Assembly (NCBI RefSeq): GCF_034355335.1
Contig: NZ_CP136422.1
Location: 1,739,001 to 1,803,000 of the forward strand
DNA length: 64,000 nucleotides
Reading direction: 5' to 3'
Source of the DNA: Blautia coccoides
Lineage (GTDB): Bacteria > Bacillota > Clostridia > Lachnospirales > Lachnospiraceae
Shown here: positions 54,002 to 62,767 of the stretch, in pieces
How the letters are laid out: each line of letters begins with the position of its first letter
How positions within the stretch are numbered: position 1 is the first letter of the stretch
The notes under the pieces: generated by a model
Database searches by the model: none
Seen by the model: only the letters and a program-made list of their open reading frames with translations
Told to the model about the DNA's origin: nothing
Translations under genes and position numbers: made by a program

Positions 54002-54418
54002 CTATCCTGCAACATACTTCATGTTTGATTCTCTCCGCCCCTCATATCTCTCTTTTTCTAAGAGTTTGTCGAGGAACTCCGACACTTCTTCCATATCATC
54101 ACTGTCTATTAAATCCAGTTTCATCAGCACGTCAAGGTCGGTCTGGTTCTTCGGCTGGATAGAAACAGGCTGTGACATATCCACCACCACTTTCAACGGC
54201 TTTTTCTTATTTGCCGTTTCAATATCCGTAGTTAGCCCCATAACATGGCTTTTACTCACTCCAAATATCTGTGACAGTTTTTCCCAGATAGATTCATCTC
54301 TTGGCGTTCCATTTCCGTTTTCGTAGTTTGTCAGCATACTCTGTGAGATTCCCAGTTCTTTTGCTAGTTCTGCAACCGTGATATTCTTTTCTTTCCGTAA
54401 TTCTTTAATTTTGTTCAT
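54002..54418 (-). CDS. XRE/cI-type repressor of the element
   Basis: 138 aa. The HTH is at residues about 3-55 (IKELRKEKNITVAELAKELGISQ, continuing SMLTNYENG). The C-terminal part is acidic and helical (DLDVLMKLDLIDSDDMEEV). ATG 54418 follows AAAGGAGG. It is transcribed divergently from the small gene and rep, from a shared control region with palindromes. Confidence 0.9.
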   Translation of the reverse strand: MNKIKELRKEKNITVAELAKELGISQSMLTNYENGNGTPRDESIWEKLSQIFGVSKSHVMGLTTDIETANKKKPLKVVVDMSQPVSIQPKNQTDLDVLMKLDLIDSDDMEEVSEFLDKLLEKERYEGRRESNMKYVAG

Positions 54419-54443
54419 GTTGAACGTCCTCCTTTCTAAGCAC

Positions 54444-54531
54444 ATTATATTTCATCAATTTTCCCTTGTCAATCTTTTTATCGGATATTCAGATATTTTC
54501 TATTGACATTTCATTTAGTTTGGTTTATCAT
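54444..54531. promoter_or_regulatory. Divergent promoters of the element
   Basis: Minus: TTGACA (54472-54467), a 17-bp spacer and TATAAT (54449-54444), for the repressor. Plus: TTGACA (54503-54508), a 17-bp spacer and TATCAT (54526-54531), for the rep-int unit. GATATTCAGATAT, between the promoters (about 54484-54496), and ATATCTGA...TAGATAT, downstream of the plus promoter (about 54543-54561), look like repressor operators. Confidence 0.75.
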
Positions 54532-54581
54532 ATGATTATCTTAATATCTGATTTTTAGATATTTCAAAAGGAGGTGATACC

Positions 54582-54902
54582 ATGATTCGAGGAAGCGACT
54601 TTATTTTAAATCCAAACAAACTGGAAGAACAGTTCCAGCTTGTAGAAGTTTCCGACTGGGTAGATTTTTCTACAAAAGAAAAGCTCGGCTTCTACTATAC
54701 TGTTCTCTTTCCAAAGCTGAAATTTGAAAAAGTCAAAGTAGGTGTAAAAACGTCCAGTCCGCTGATTTCCAATGAAGAACTGGAACAGAAAGGGCAAGTC
54801 CCTGTCATGTTTGAGGGATTACATACATGGGCGAGTCTCTATAACGGACGGCTTTCTGTCAAAGCAGAAGCAAATAACATCAAGATAGCCGGAATGAAAT
54901 AG
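54582..54902 (+). CDS. Hypothetical protein of the element
   Basis: 106 aa, soluble, beta-rich. It starts MIRGSDFILNPNKLEEQF and ends with a segment typical of small accessory genes of integrative elements (FEGLHTWASLYNGRLSVKAE). Excellent AAGGAGG. I do not recognise the family. Its place ahead of rep suggests a role in replication or excision, inferred from position only. Confidence 0.7.
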   Translation: MIRGSDFILNPNKLEEQFQLVEVSDWVDFSTKEKLGFYYTVLFPKLKFEKVKVGVKTSSPLISNEELEQKGQVPVMFEGLHTWASLYNGRLSVKAEANNIKIAGMK

Positions 54903-55063
54903 TCTCTCTCCTGTCAGACAGACAGTGCCGGACAGCGTCTTAGGTGCTGGCTGTCTGACTTGGAAAGGGCAGATATTTCTTCTGACTAGACTTGATATAT
55001 AAAACAACATCTTCCGAAAACAGGAAGAAAACACATTACAAAATAGGATACGAGGTGGATTTC

Positions 55064-55897
55064 GTGAGCAAAGCAAAGGAATGTTTTGCATACAATACGA
55101 AAATCATTGAAACTCCTACCACCAAAGAAGTATATATCTATAAGAATCCTATTTTCAGTCATTCAACAGAAAATGCAGATTTAGAGAAAACAAGCAAACG
55201 TAAAACCTTTGATGAGATGTCAGCTCATAAGCAATATGACAGCCTGAAACGCAAACAAAAACATTATGAACAGACACGTTGGGAGATTGCCCGTATCGTG
55301 GACTGTAATTTCAATAACAGAACCAAATTTGTAACGCTGACATTCAGAGATAATATTCAAGACATTACCATAACGAACCGAGAATTTAAGTATTTTATCC
55401 AGCGATTAAATTATTACCTGTATCAAACCAAAAGACAATTATTAAAGTATATTGCAACGTGGGAGAAACAAAAACGTGGTGCAATCCACTACCATGTTAT
55501 TTTCTTTGATTTTCCATACATAGCAAAAGAAAAATTACAAGATTTATGGTCGCATGGTTTTATTAAGATAAACCGTATTGATGTAGACAGCAAGGAGAAC
55601 CGTGGTCGCTATCTCAGCAAATATTTTGGGAAAGACCTTGATGTAAAGGAGCATAAGAAAAAGGCGTTTTTCAAATCACAAAACCTGAAAATGCCGAAAG
55701 AAACAAGACTCATGCTGACTGATGATATGATTCTCGAATTACAGAATGAAACTATCATTTTTCAAAAAGAGTACACACGGCAGATATATGATACAAAATC
55801 CTTTTTAGCTACTGGTTCTTATTTAAAGGACAGCAGTGTTACCTACATCAAAATCAAAAAAGAAACTATGGGTGTAAGGGGGGATTCTGATGAATAA
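55064..55897 (+). CDS. HUH-type replication initiator
   Basis: 277 aa. Motif 1 is KFVTLTFRD, the metal-binding HUH motif is GAIHYHVIFF (His132, His134) and the catalytic YxxK is in GRYLSKYFGKD (Tyr173). These define a single-strand-nicking rolling-circle Rep. GTG 55064, after AGGTGG, is preferred to a 24-residue extension with no ribosome site. The end overlaps int by eight bases. Confidence 0.82.
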   Translation: MSKAKECFAYNTKIIETPTTKEVYIYKNPIFSHSTENADLEKTSKRKTFDEMSAHKQYDSLKRKQKHYEQTRWEIARIVDCNFNNRTKFVTLTFRDNIQDITITNREFKYFIQRLNYYLYQTKRQLLKYIATWEKQKRGAIHYHVIFFDFPYIAKEKLQDLWSHGFIKINRIDVDSKENRGRYLSKYFGKDLDVKEHKKKAFFKSQNLKMPKETRLMLTDDMILELQNETIIFQKEYTRQIYDTKSFLATGSYLKDSSVTYIKIKKETMGVRGDSDE

Positions 55898-57146
55898 CCC
55901 TGTTACATCTTCCGATATTACGTTATTGAACACATTAGCCGCTTGTGCTAATATGACTCCAGATGAAGTCTTCAAAGATTTTGAAATTATGGCAAATAAG
56001 AAAATCTTGGAGAATCACAAATATGAAATTTATTACTCGGAATCTGAAAAAAGCTGGCGTACCTATTTACCAGATGACACCAAACCCAACAACCGCCGTC
56101 CGATCAAGCGGAAGAGTAAAGAGAACCTTGAAAAAGAAATCATCAGATTTTATATTGAGAAGCAAAAAATCGAAAACCGTGAGAATATCACACTGGAAGA
56201 GTTATATACAGAATGGCTCTTATACAAAAGAGATTACACTTCTGTAAAGGCAAAGACGATTCAAGAGTATGTTTCTGAATGGAACAGATTTTTCAAAGAC
56301 ACGGCTCTTTCCAAAATGAAGATAGGAGAAATCAGACCGATTACCCTTATCCGCTTTTTCAGAGAAGCCACAAAAGAACGTCAGCATACCCACAAGAGAA
56401 TCAGCAACGCCCGTTCTGTCTTAAATGGAATCATGAGTTATGCCATTGAGGAAGAAATCATCTCCCACAATCCTGTCTCTGATGTGAATTTCAAGCAGTT
56501 CACCTACAAGCCTGTGGAAGTACAAAGTGACAACGTATTTTCCCGTGACGATACACATAAGCTACTGCATTATCTTAGCTGTATCACAGAGCCTTATTCC
56601 CTTGCGATACAACTATCCTTTTATCTGTTTATCCGTATCGGGGAAACAAAAGCAATCCGCTGGGAAGATATTGACTATGAAAACAGAATGGTCTATCTGC
56701 ACCGACAGGCTACCTGTGAACGGACACTAAACGATGATTTAACCTTTTCCAAAAGAGAAGTAAAGGTAGTCAACCAGATGAAAGGAAATACCTCTCATGG
56801 TTTCCGCAAACAGTTCTTGACTGATGAAGCAATCAAGATTCTTCAGAAAGCCAGAGAATTAAATCCGCATGGAGTGTATGTCTTTGAACCCAATGGAGAA
56901 ATCATGACAACAGACAGCTTCAACCGCCGTTTAAAGAAGTATTGCAAAGAAGCTGGTGTTCCTTACCATTCCAGTCATAAAATCCGTTTCTACAATGCCT
57001 CAACTGCCTTTGACGGAAACAATCTCACAACCTTGAGTTATTTAATGGGGCATAGCGAAACGGCAACCACGCTTCACTATTTACGGAACGTCAACAAGAG
57101 GAAGAATGACCGCTTTGCTTTTCAAAAACTGGGGATTTCCTCATAA
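55890..57146 (+). CDS. int: Tyrosine recombinase / integrase
   Basis: 418 aa. The N-terminal part contains an arm-binding-type beta domain (KYEIYYSESEKSWRTYLPDD) and a SAM-like core-binding domain. The catalytic residues are Arg in LFIRIGETKAIRW, HxxR in HSSHKIRF, and LMGHSETATTLHYLR with the Tyr nucleophile. It closely follows rep and ends about 85 bp from the tRNA att site, the usual place for tRNA-targeting integrases. Confidence 0.93.
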   Translation: MNNPVTSSDITLLNTLAACANMTPDEVFKDFEIMANKKILENHKYEIYYSESEKSWRTYLPDDTKPNNRRPIKRKSKENLEKEIIRFYIEKQKIENRENITLEELYTEWLLYKRDYTSVKAKTIQEYVSEWNRFFKDTALSKMKIGEIRPITLIRFFREATKERQHTHKRISNARSVLNGIMSYAIEEEIISHNPVSDVNFKQFTYKPVEVQSDNVFSRDDTHKLLHYLSCITEPYSLAIQLSFYLFIRIGETKAIRWEDIDYENRMVYLHRQATCERTLNDDLTFSKREVKVVNQMKGNTSHGFRKQFLTDEAIKILQKARELNPHGVYVFEPNGEIMTTDSFNRRLKKYCKEAGVPYHSSHKIRFYNASTAFDGNNLTTLSYLMGHSETATTLHYLRNVNKRKNDRFAFQKLGISS

Positions 57147-57187
57147 AGTGTTCAAAGGTGTTCAAACTTTTTGAAGCAAAAAAAGAA

Positions 57188-57214
57188 GAGAAACGCTGTA
57201 AATTCAACGTTTCT
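57188..57214 (-). terminator. Element-encoded terminator for tRNA-Leu
   Basis: GAGAAACG/CGTTTCTC hairpin directly beyond the intact tRNA 3' end. It resembles the displaced host terminator at 53073-53098. Confidence 0.65.
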
Positions 57215-57229
57215 CTCACTTTTACCTAC

Positions 57230-57315
57230 TGCCGCAGACCGGAATCGAACCGGTACGGGTATCACTACCCACGGGATTTTAAGTCCCGGGCGTCTGCCAG
57301 TTCCGCCACTGCGGC
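57230..57315 (-). tRNA. tRNA-Leu (anticodon TAA)
   Basis: 86-nt class II tRNA. The 7-bp acceptor stem starts GCCGCAG, the anticodon loop CTTAAAA reads TAA, the variable arm is long, and the T loop is GTTCGAATC. The 3' 23 bp are the att site of the element; the gene stays complete after integration. Confidence 0.95.
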
Positions 57316-57321
57316 AAAAGA

Positions 57322-57347
57322 TATCGGATAGGCGAACCTATCCGATA
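57322..57347 (-). terminator. Hairpin between the two tRNAs
   Basis: Perfect 11-bp stem TATCGGATAGG/CCTATCCGATA with a 4-nt loop, downstream of tRNA-Tyr. It may be a terminator or a processing signal. Confidence 0.6.
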
Positions 57348-57350
57348 AAA

Positions 57351-57432
57351 TGGACGGTGGTGGATTCGAACCACCGAAGCAATTTGCAGCAGATTTACAG
57401 TCTGTCCCCTTTGGCCACTCGGGAAACCGTCC
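57351..57432 (-). tRNA. tRNA-Tyr (anticodon GTA)
   Basis: 82 nt. The acceptor stem starts GGACGGT, the anticodon arm contains ACTGTAAA with GTA, and the variable arm is long, as expected for bacterial tRNA-Tyr. Confidence 0.95.
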
Positions 57433-57473
57433 ATGTTTTATTAAAATATAGCAATCATCTCTGATACGTTATT

Positions 57474-57501
57474 ATTATAACAGATTTTTTTCGGATTGCA
57501 A
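57474..57501 (-). promoter_or_regulatory. Promoter of tRNA-Tyr-tRNA-Leu
   Basis: Minus strand TTGCAA (57501-57496), a 16-bp spacer and TATAAT (57479-57474). Confidence 0.7.
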
Positions 57502-57644
57502 GGACTTTTTCGCCATTTGTTGGAAAGAGCAGGAGAGAAGCAGAGATATGACAGCCTTTTTATGGTATTTTTATTCGATTCCCCTATCACTTTTACCGTT
57601 TTAATGCGGCTGGTGATAGGATAAATGCCATAGGAGGAATAGTT

Positions 57645-57839
57645 ATGACACATATCAGAGAGTCGATCCAAAGAACAGAGTGTGAGTTTGATACTGCGGC
57701 AGCCCATTTTACACGGAGGCATCCGTGCCTGTCACTGCTCTGTACCTTTATTGGAGTGCCGATTTTTATTATCGGGGCAGTCTATATTCTCGCCTCTGCT
57801 GTAATATGCCCAATCGCGTGGGCATGTGGGTGGATGTGA
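57645..57839 (+). CDS. Small membrane protein, 64 aa
   Basis: The N-terminal 25 residues are hydrophilic; a hydrophobic stretch (SLLCTFIGVPIFIIGAVYIL, continuing ASAVICPI) forms one or two helices. RBS TAGGAGG. A CCTATCAC/GTGATAGG hairpin lies at 57583-57620 just upstream. I do not recognise the family. Confidence 0.6.
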   Translation: MTHIRESIQRTECEFDTAAAHFTRRHPCLSLLCTFIGVPIFIIGAVYILASAVICPIAWACGWM

Positions 57840-57893
57840 AAAAAAGAAACATTACAGAATATTGCCATTATAGACTTTTCCTCTTTTTGTTCC

Positions 57894-57922
57894 TTGCATA
57901 AATACAAGGCATTTGATAGAAT
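57894..57922 (+). promoter_or_regulatory. Promoter of PAS-GGDEF gene
   Basis: TTGCAT (57894-57899), a 17-bp spacer and TAGAAT (57917-57922). Confidence 0.65.
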
Positions 57923-57995
57923 GATAGAAAATAAACAGTGCGTTTCTGTACTTTCAGATATCAAATGGATACAGGGAACAATAAATAGGAGCCAT

Positions 57996-60299
57996 ATGGG
58001 CAATATGAAGAGTGAAAAGAATATTGTGTCACTGCCGGAAGGAGAAGGCGGCCATAATCTGCAGATATTAAGTGATAATATTCCCGGTGGAATGTTTTCC
58101 TGCCGATTTGACGAGAAACTTACTCTTCTGCAGATGAACAAAGGATTTTTATCCATGCTGGGATATACCAAGCAGGAGATAGAGGAAAAGTTTAATAACA
58201 GCTTTTGGGAGATGATAGACCCAAGAGACCGGCAGGGTGCTTTGGCGGAGGCACTCAGACAGACTGCCCTTGGGCCGGACAAAGAGCTGGAATACCGGAT
58301 GACACGCAAGGATGGGTGCACTATATGGGTTCTTGATAAAGGGCATCTGATCCGTGATGAAGAGGATGGGGAATATTTCTGTTGTGTGCTCGTGGATGTG
58401 ACACGGAGCAAGGAGATAGAAGAGAATCTGCGGATTTCTTTGGAGAGGCATCAGATCATAATGGATCAGACCACGGATATTCTTTTTGAATGGGATATCG
58501 ATGCTGACACCATGATTTTTTCTAACAACTGGGAGAAAAAATTCGGTTGTACTCCGATCACACAGCAGGTCAGCCGCCTTTTCTGGCGGGCGCCGTATAT
58601 TTATTCGGATGACCAGATGATCTTTTCTAAACTTTTGGTCCGAATCCGCAGCGGGGAACATTACGCTGAGGAGGAGGTCCGTATTGTAAACGGGGAACAA
58701 AAGGCTGTCTGGTGCCGTATAAGGATAACGGGTGTGACAGACAAAGCCGGACGGGTGGTTCGTGCCGTGGGAGCTATTCTGGATATAGATGCGGAAAAGA
58801 AAAAAGCCCAGAATCTCATGGAACGGGCACAGCGTGATATGCTTACAAAATTGTATAACAAGGGAACAAGTCAGGATTATATCCAGACAGTCCTGTCTGA
58901 CAGCGCGCCGGGGAAAAAGGCAGCGCTGATGATCATTGACCTGGACAATTTCAAGCATATGAATGATACCATGGGCCACCTCTTTGGAGATGCCCTGCTC
59001 TCAGAAGTTGCCCACACCATTCAGAAGCAGTTTCGCAGCGAAGACATTGTAGGCCGTATAGGCGGAGATGAATTTTTAGTTTTTCTCGGGCAGATACCGG
59101 ATGCTTCTCTGGCAGAGCAAAAAGCGTATCAGGTCATGAAAGCTATTGGAGAGATGGCAGTGCAGGAGCTGACGGATGTGGAGCTTTCCTGCAGTATTGG
59201 CATAGCTGTTTTCCCGGACTGCGGACAGACCTATAATGAACTTTTTAAGCGTGCTGACCAGGCGTTATATCGGGCCAAGAACCAGGGGAAGAATAGATAC
59301 TGTGTAGCAGATAAAAACCTGACCTCAGAGGAGTTTCCCAAACAACTCAACAGTACAGCCAATACCCGGATAGATTCTGATGAGGAAGGGGACAGTAGTG
59401 GTGAACTGCGGCTGTTTGAGTATGTGTTCAGGATCTTGTATAAATCCTCAAATCTGGACACGGCAGTGAATGCCATACTGGAAGTAGTAGGCCGCCAGTT
59501 TGATGTGAGCCGCGTTTATATATTTGAGGATGAAGAGGACGAAAAATATTGTAGAAATACATATGAATGGTGCAATGAAGGCGTTAAGCCCGAGATAGAG
59601 AATCTTCAGCATGTGCCTTATGCCAATGATCTGGAGGGCGGATATCAAAGCAACTTTAATGAGAGCGGCGTGTTTTACTGCCGTGATATTGATGGGCTGA
59701 CACAACAGCAGAGGGCAACGCTGGAGCCCCAGGGAATTAAATCCCTGTTGCAGTGTGCCATCTATGACAAAGGACAGTTCAAAGGGTTTGTCGGATTTGA
59801 TGAGTGCCGTGTCAACCGCTATTGGACACAGGAACAGGTGAATGCACTGGTCTTCATCGCGGAAATACTGAGCACATTCTTACTGAAACTTCGGGCTCAG
59901 GATAAGGCAATACAGAATGCGGCGTCACTGGAAGCGATTCTTGACAATCAAAGCTCCTGGGTTTATGTGATACGCCCGGATACAAAAGAGATGCTGTACA
60001 TCAACCGGAAAACAAAAGAGTGGGTGCCGGAGGCAAAGCTTGGCATTACCTGTCATGAGGCTTTCTTTTATCGGGATACACCCTGTGATTTTTGTCCGAT
60101 CAAAGTGATGGACAGCGAACATCCCCGCTGCGTCCGGCAGGTTTATAATCCGTTTTTTCATATCTGGACATCTGCAGATGCGTGTTTTATAGAGTGGAAA
60201 GGGGAAAAGGCAGTTCTTCTCACCTGCCATGATATTACGGATTTAAAAAGAGAATTGGAAAACGCCCGGGACGGCAGCATAGATGACAGTGAAAAATAG
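57996..60299 (+). CDS. PAS-PAS-GGDEF-GAF-PAS diguanylate cyclase
   Basis: About 767 aa, soluble. Two PAS_3-type domains are followed by a GGDEF domain with an intact GGDEF signature (RIGGDEF) and an RSED inhibitory-site motif five residues before it, so product inhibition is likely. A GAF-like domain (about residues 465-630) and a C-terminal PAS-type domain with DTPCDFCPIK follow. ATG 57996 is preceded by AGGAG and lies downstream of the promoter; a longer frame to 57894 starts inside that promoter. Putative c-di-GMP producer. Confidence 0.85.
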   Translation: MGNMKSEKNIVSLPEGEGGHNLQILSDNIPGGMFSCRFDEKLTLLQMNKGFLSMLGYTKQEIEEKFNNSFWEMIDPRDRQGALAEALRQTALGPDKELEYRMTRKDGCTIWVLDKGHLIRDEEDGEYFCCVLVDVTRSKEIEENLRISLERHQIIMDQTTDILFEWDIDADTMIFSNNWEKKFGCTPITQQVSRLFWRAPYIYSDDQMIFSKLLVRIRSGEHYAEEEVRIVNGEQKAVWCRIRITGVTDKAGRVVRAVGAILDIDAEKKKAQNLMERAQRDMLTKLYNKGTSQDYIQTVLSDSAPGKKAALMIIDLDNFKHMNDTMGHLFGDALLSEVAHTIQKQFRSEDIVGRIGGDEFLVFLGQIPDASLAEQKAYQVMKAIGEMAVQELTDVELSCSIGIAVFPDCGQTYNELFKRADQALYRAKNQGKNRYCVADKNLTSEEFPKQLNSTANTRIDSDEEGDSSGELRLFEYVFRILYKSSNLDTAVNAILEVVGRQFDVSRVYIFEDEEDEKYCRNTYEWCNEGVKPEIENLQHVPYANDLEGGYQSNFNESGVFYCRDIDGLTQQQRATLEPQGIKSLLQCAIYDKGQFKGFVGFDECRVNRYWTQEQVNALVFIAEILSTFLLKLRAQDKAIQNAASLEAILDNQSSWVYVIRPDTKEMLYINRKTKEWVPEAKLGITCHEAFFYRDTPCDFCPIKVMDSEHPRCVRQVYNPFFHIWTSADACFIEWKGEKAVLLTCHDITDLKRELENARDGSIDDSEK

Positions 60300-60402
60300 A
60301 AAAATAGAAAATAGAAAACAGAAAAATAAAAACAGAAAAATAGAAAACAAAAAATAGAAGACAGAACAATAGAATAAACAATAGAATAGAACCATAAAAA
60401 AG
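60300..60402. repeat. A-rich low-complexity repeats
   Basis: Irregular tandem units of the type AAAAATAGAAAAC / ACAATAGAATA. No gene. Confidence 0.7.
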
Positions 60403-60478
60403 CAGCCATGTTTCTGTTAAGATGTACCCTTTGTCAGACAGACCGTTTAAGGGGGATATCTTAAGTGAAACATGGCTG
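60400..60478 (-). terminator. Terminator of ilvB-ilvN
   Basis: Long stem CAGCCATGTTTC (60403-60414)/GAAACATGGCTG (60467-60478), with inner TTAAGAT/ATCTTAA pairing and a minus-strand T run. Confidence 0.85.
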
Positions 60479-60495
60479 TAATAGCATCTCTGATA

Positions 60496-60993
60496 TTATT
60501 TGTCTTGAATGCTTACGCCCTTGATCGCCACACTTCCTCCGCGTACCACTTCGATATGCTTAAAGTAATTGGAGAAGTAGGAAATGATCTCGTCATTGCG
60601 TTTCTCCGTCTGAAGGCTTTCCAGGAGCATCTCTGTCTTCCCATAGTCAACTACAGACAGATGGAAAATGGTTGCGATACGGAAAACTTCGGTCTTTACA
60701 GCTTCATCGCAGTCTTTGATCTTAATGTACAGAACTTCTTTTCTATGGATACGGGAATTGGTGAAGTCGATCACCTCGATCACCTCCACACAGCGGTTCA
60801 ACTGTTTTTTGATCTGTTCAAAGGTGGCGTCATCGCTCTCCACGCTGATGGTCATACGGGACACAGTGGGATCTTCTGTGGTGCCCACTGTGAGGCTTGT
60901 GAGGTTGTATGATTTTCCGGAGAACAGGCCTGCGATCTTTGCCAGCACACCGATTTCATTTTCTACATATAAGGAAATCCATCTTTTCTTCAT
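60496..60993 (-). CDS. ilvN: Acetolactate synthase small (regulatory) subunit
   Basis: 165 aa. The N-terminal ACT domain (WISLYVENEIGVLAKIAGLFSG, YNLTSLTVG) binds branched-chain amino acids, usually valine, for feedback. A C-terminal ALS_ss domain (LHLSVVDYGK-like, MLLESLQTEKRNDEI) follows. It starts 13 bases after the ilvB stop with AGGAGG. Confidence 0.94.
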   Translation of the reverse strand: MKKRWISLYVENEIGVLAKIAGLFSGKSYNLTSLTVGTTEDPTVSRMTISVESDDATFEQIKKQLNRCVEVIEVIDFTNSRIHRKEVLYIKIKDCDEAVKTEVFRIATIFHLSVVDYGKTEMLLESLQTEKRNDEIISYFSNYFKHIEVVRGGSVAIKGVSIQDK

Positions 60994-61006
60994 ATTCTTT
61001 CTCCTC

Positions 61007-62725
61007 CTAGCAGTCCAAGATCATGTTATGCAGTGGTTTTCCGCCCTGTACCATAGGCAGAACCAGTTCATCGCTGTCAATGATAAATTCCAGAATGGTG
61101 GGGGCGTCTGTGTTGCCTTTTGCAAACTGGAAGGCCCGGGCCATATCTTCCTCTTTCTCCACGCGCATACCGTATGCGCCATAACTCTCTGCCAGCTTTA
61201 CAAAGTTGGGTGTGTATTCCGGGCAGTCCTTTCCGGGGCCTTTGCAGTTGGCGCTGCAGGTCTTTCTGCGGCGTGTACAGGTGGAGGAGTAGCGTTTATC
61301 ATAGAAAAGCTGCTGCCACTGGCGTACCATGCCCAGATAACTGTTGTTGAAGATACAAATGATGACCGGAAGGCCGTATGCTACGGCGGTTGCCATTTCC
61401 TGGATGTTCATCTGCATTCCTCCGTCACCGGAAACACATACCACAGGTTTCCCCGGATACGCAAATTTGGCGCCCAGGGATGCCGGAAAACCATAGCCCA
61501 TGGTGCCCAGGCCGCCGGAGGTGAGAAGCTGTTTCTTTTCATCCATTTCCAGATATTGTGTTACCCACATCTGATGCTGGCCTACGTCTGTGACAAAGAT
61601 ACCCTCCTCAAACTGTTCATTAATGCACTGTACGATCTTCTGAGGTGTGATGCCTTTATTCTGGTCCATATCCAGAGGATGCTCCTTCTTCCAGTCAGCG
61701 ATTTCATCCAGCCACTCCCTATGCTCGCAGCACTTGATATGTTTCAGCATGGCTTCCATGGCTTCCCGGGCATCTGCCACTATGGGGATATCCACCTGGA
61801 TGTTCCTGGAGATGGAGGCCGCGTCTATGTCCACATGGACAATCTTGGCGTTCTTGGCAAATTCATCTATTTTTCCGGTGATACGGTCATTAAAACGGGT
61901 GCCGATGGAGAAGAGCAGGTCGCACTCACTGATGGCACGATTGGCGGCATAGCAGCCGTGCATTCCTACATTGCCAACATAGAGTTCGTGGCTGGTAGGT
62001 ATGGAACCTTTGCCCATAATAGTAGTGATGACCGGAACTCTGGTGGTCTCCGCAAGGGTCAGCGCTGTCTCATTTGCCCTTCCGATATTCACGCCGCCTC
62101 CCATGAGAAACAGGGGCTTTTGGGCTTCTTTCAGCAGAGCCATGGCCTTTTTTAACTGTCCCATGTGTACGCCGCTGCTGGGCTTGTAGCCCCGGATGTG
62201 TACTTCTTTGGGATAGTAGTCATCCCCCTCCAACAGCATGATATCTTTTGGAAGATCGATCACAACAGGCCCTTTTTTGCCGGTGCTGGCAATGTAGAAG
62301 GCTTCTTTAATAATACGGCCCAGGTCCTTGCGGTCGCGCACGGTCACAGCGTATTTGCAGATACCGCGGGTGATCCCTACAATATCTACCTCCTGGAACG
62401 CGTCATTTCCAATGAGGTTTGTGGGAACCTGGCCGGTAAAGCATACCAGGGGAACACTGTCATAATTGGCTGTGGCGATACCGGTTACCAGATTGGTGGC
62501 TCCCGGGCCGCTTGTTACCAGGCAGACACCGGTGCGTCCGGTTGCTCTGGCGTAGCCGTCTGCAGCGTGGATCAAACCCTGCTCGTGGCGGGGGAGTATC
62601 ACCTGGATGGAATCCTGTTTGTACAGCTCATCGAAAATATCGATGGCGTAGCCGCCGGGATATGCGAATAGATAATCAATGCCCTCTTTCTGCAGTGCTT
62701 TTACAAATAATTCATTTCCTGTCAT
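61007..62725 (-). CDS. ilvB: Acetolactate synthase large (catalytic) subunit
   Basis: ThDP enzyme, first common step of Val/Leu/Ile synthesis, 572 aa. The N-terminus has FAYPGGYAIDIFDEL, the catalytic Glu segment is PRHEQGLIHAADGYAR, and the ThDP-binding motif is GDGGMQMNIQE...FNNSYLGMVRQWQ. A Cys-rich loop follows (C483, C490, C494, C501). ATG 62725 is nine bases after AAGGAGG. Controlled by the T-box leader upstream. Confidence 0.95.
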   Translation of the reverse strand: MTGNELFVKALQKEGIDYLFAYPGGYAIDIFDELYKQDSIQVILPRHEQGLIHAADGYARATGRTGVCLVTSGPGATNLVTGIATANYDSVPLVCFTGQVPTNLIGNDAFQEVDIVGITRGICKYAVTVRDRKDLGRIIKEAFYIASTGKKGPVVIDLPKDIMLLEGDDYYPKEVHIRGYKPSSGVHMGQLKKAMALLKEAQKPLFLMGGGVNIGRANETALTLAETTRVPVITTIMGKGSIPTSHELYVGNVGMHGCYAANRAISECDLLFSIGTRFNDRITGKIDEFAKNAKIVHVDIDAASISRNIQVDIPIVADAREAMEAMLKHIKCCEHREWLDEIADWKKEHPLDMDQNKGITPQKIVQCINEQFEEGIFVTDVGQHQMWVTQYLEMDEKKQLLTSGGLGTMGYGFPASLGAKFAYPGKPVVCVSGDGGMQMNIQEMATAVAYGLPVIICIFNNSYLGMVRQWQQLFYDKRYSSTCTRRRKTCSANCKGPGKDCPEYTPNFVKLAESYGAYGMRVEKEEDMARAFQFAKGNTDAPTILEFIIDSDELVLPMVQGGKPLHNMILDC

Positions 62726-62767
62726 GGACAAAATCCTCCTTTAACTCATTTTTAGATGGTTTGAAAA

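Larger units (their letters stand above)
53128..57252. mobile_element. 4.1-kb integrative element in tRNA-Leu(TAA)
   Basis: Bounded by 23-bp direct repeats of the tRNA 3' end. It carries, left to right, a GrpB-family gene (-), an XRE repressor (-), a small gene (+), an HUH replication initiator (+) and a tyrosine integrase (+) next to the right end. Pairs of GTGTTCAAA direct repeats lie inside both ends (53186 and 53197; 57148 and 57158), as expected for integrase arm sites. There is no conjugation gene, so movement would rely on Rep and Int plus a helper. Confidence 0.85.

Noticed and set aside
60668..62155. 495-codon plus-strand frame opposite ilvN-ilvB
   Set aside because: Shadow frame of well-supported minus-strand genes with no start signals.
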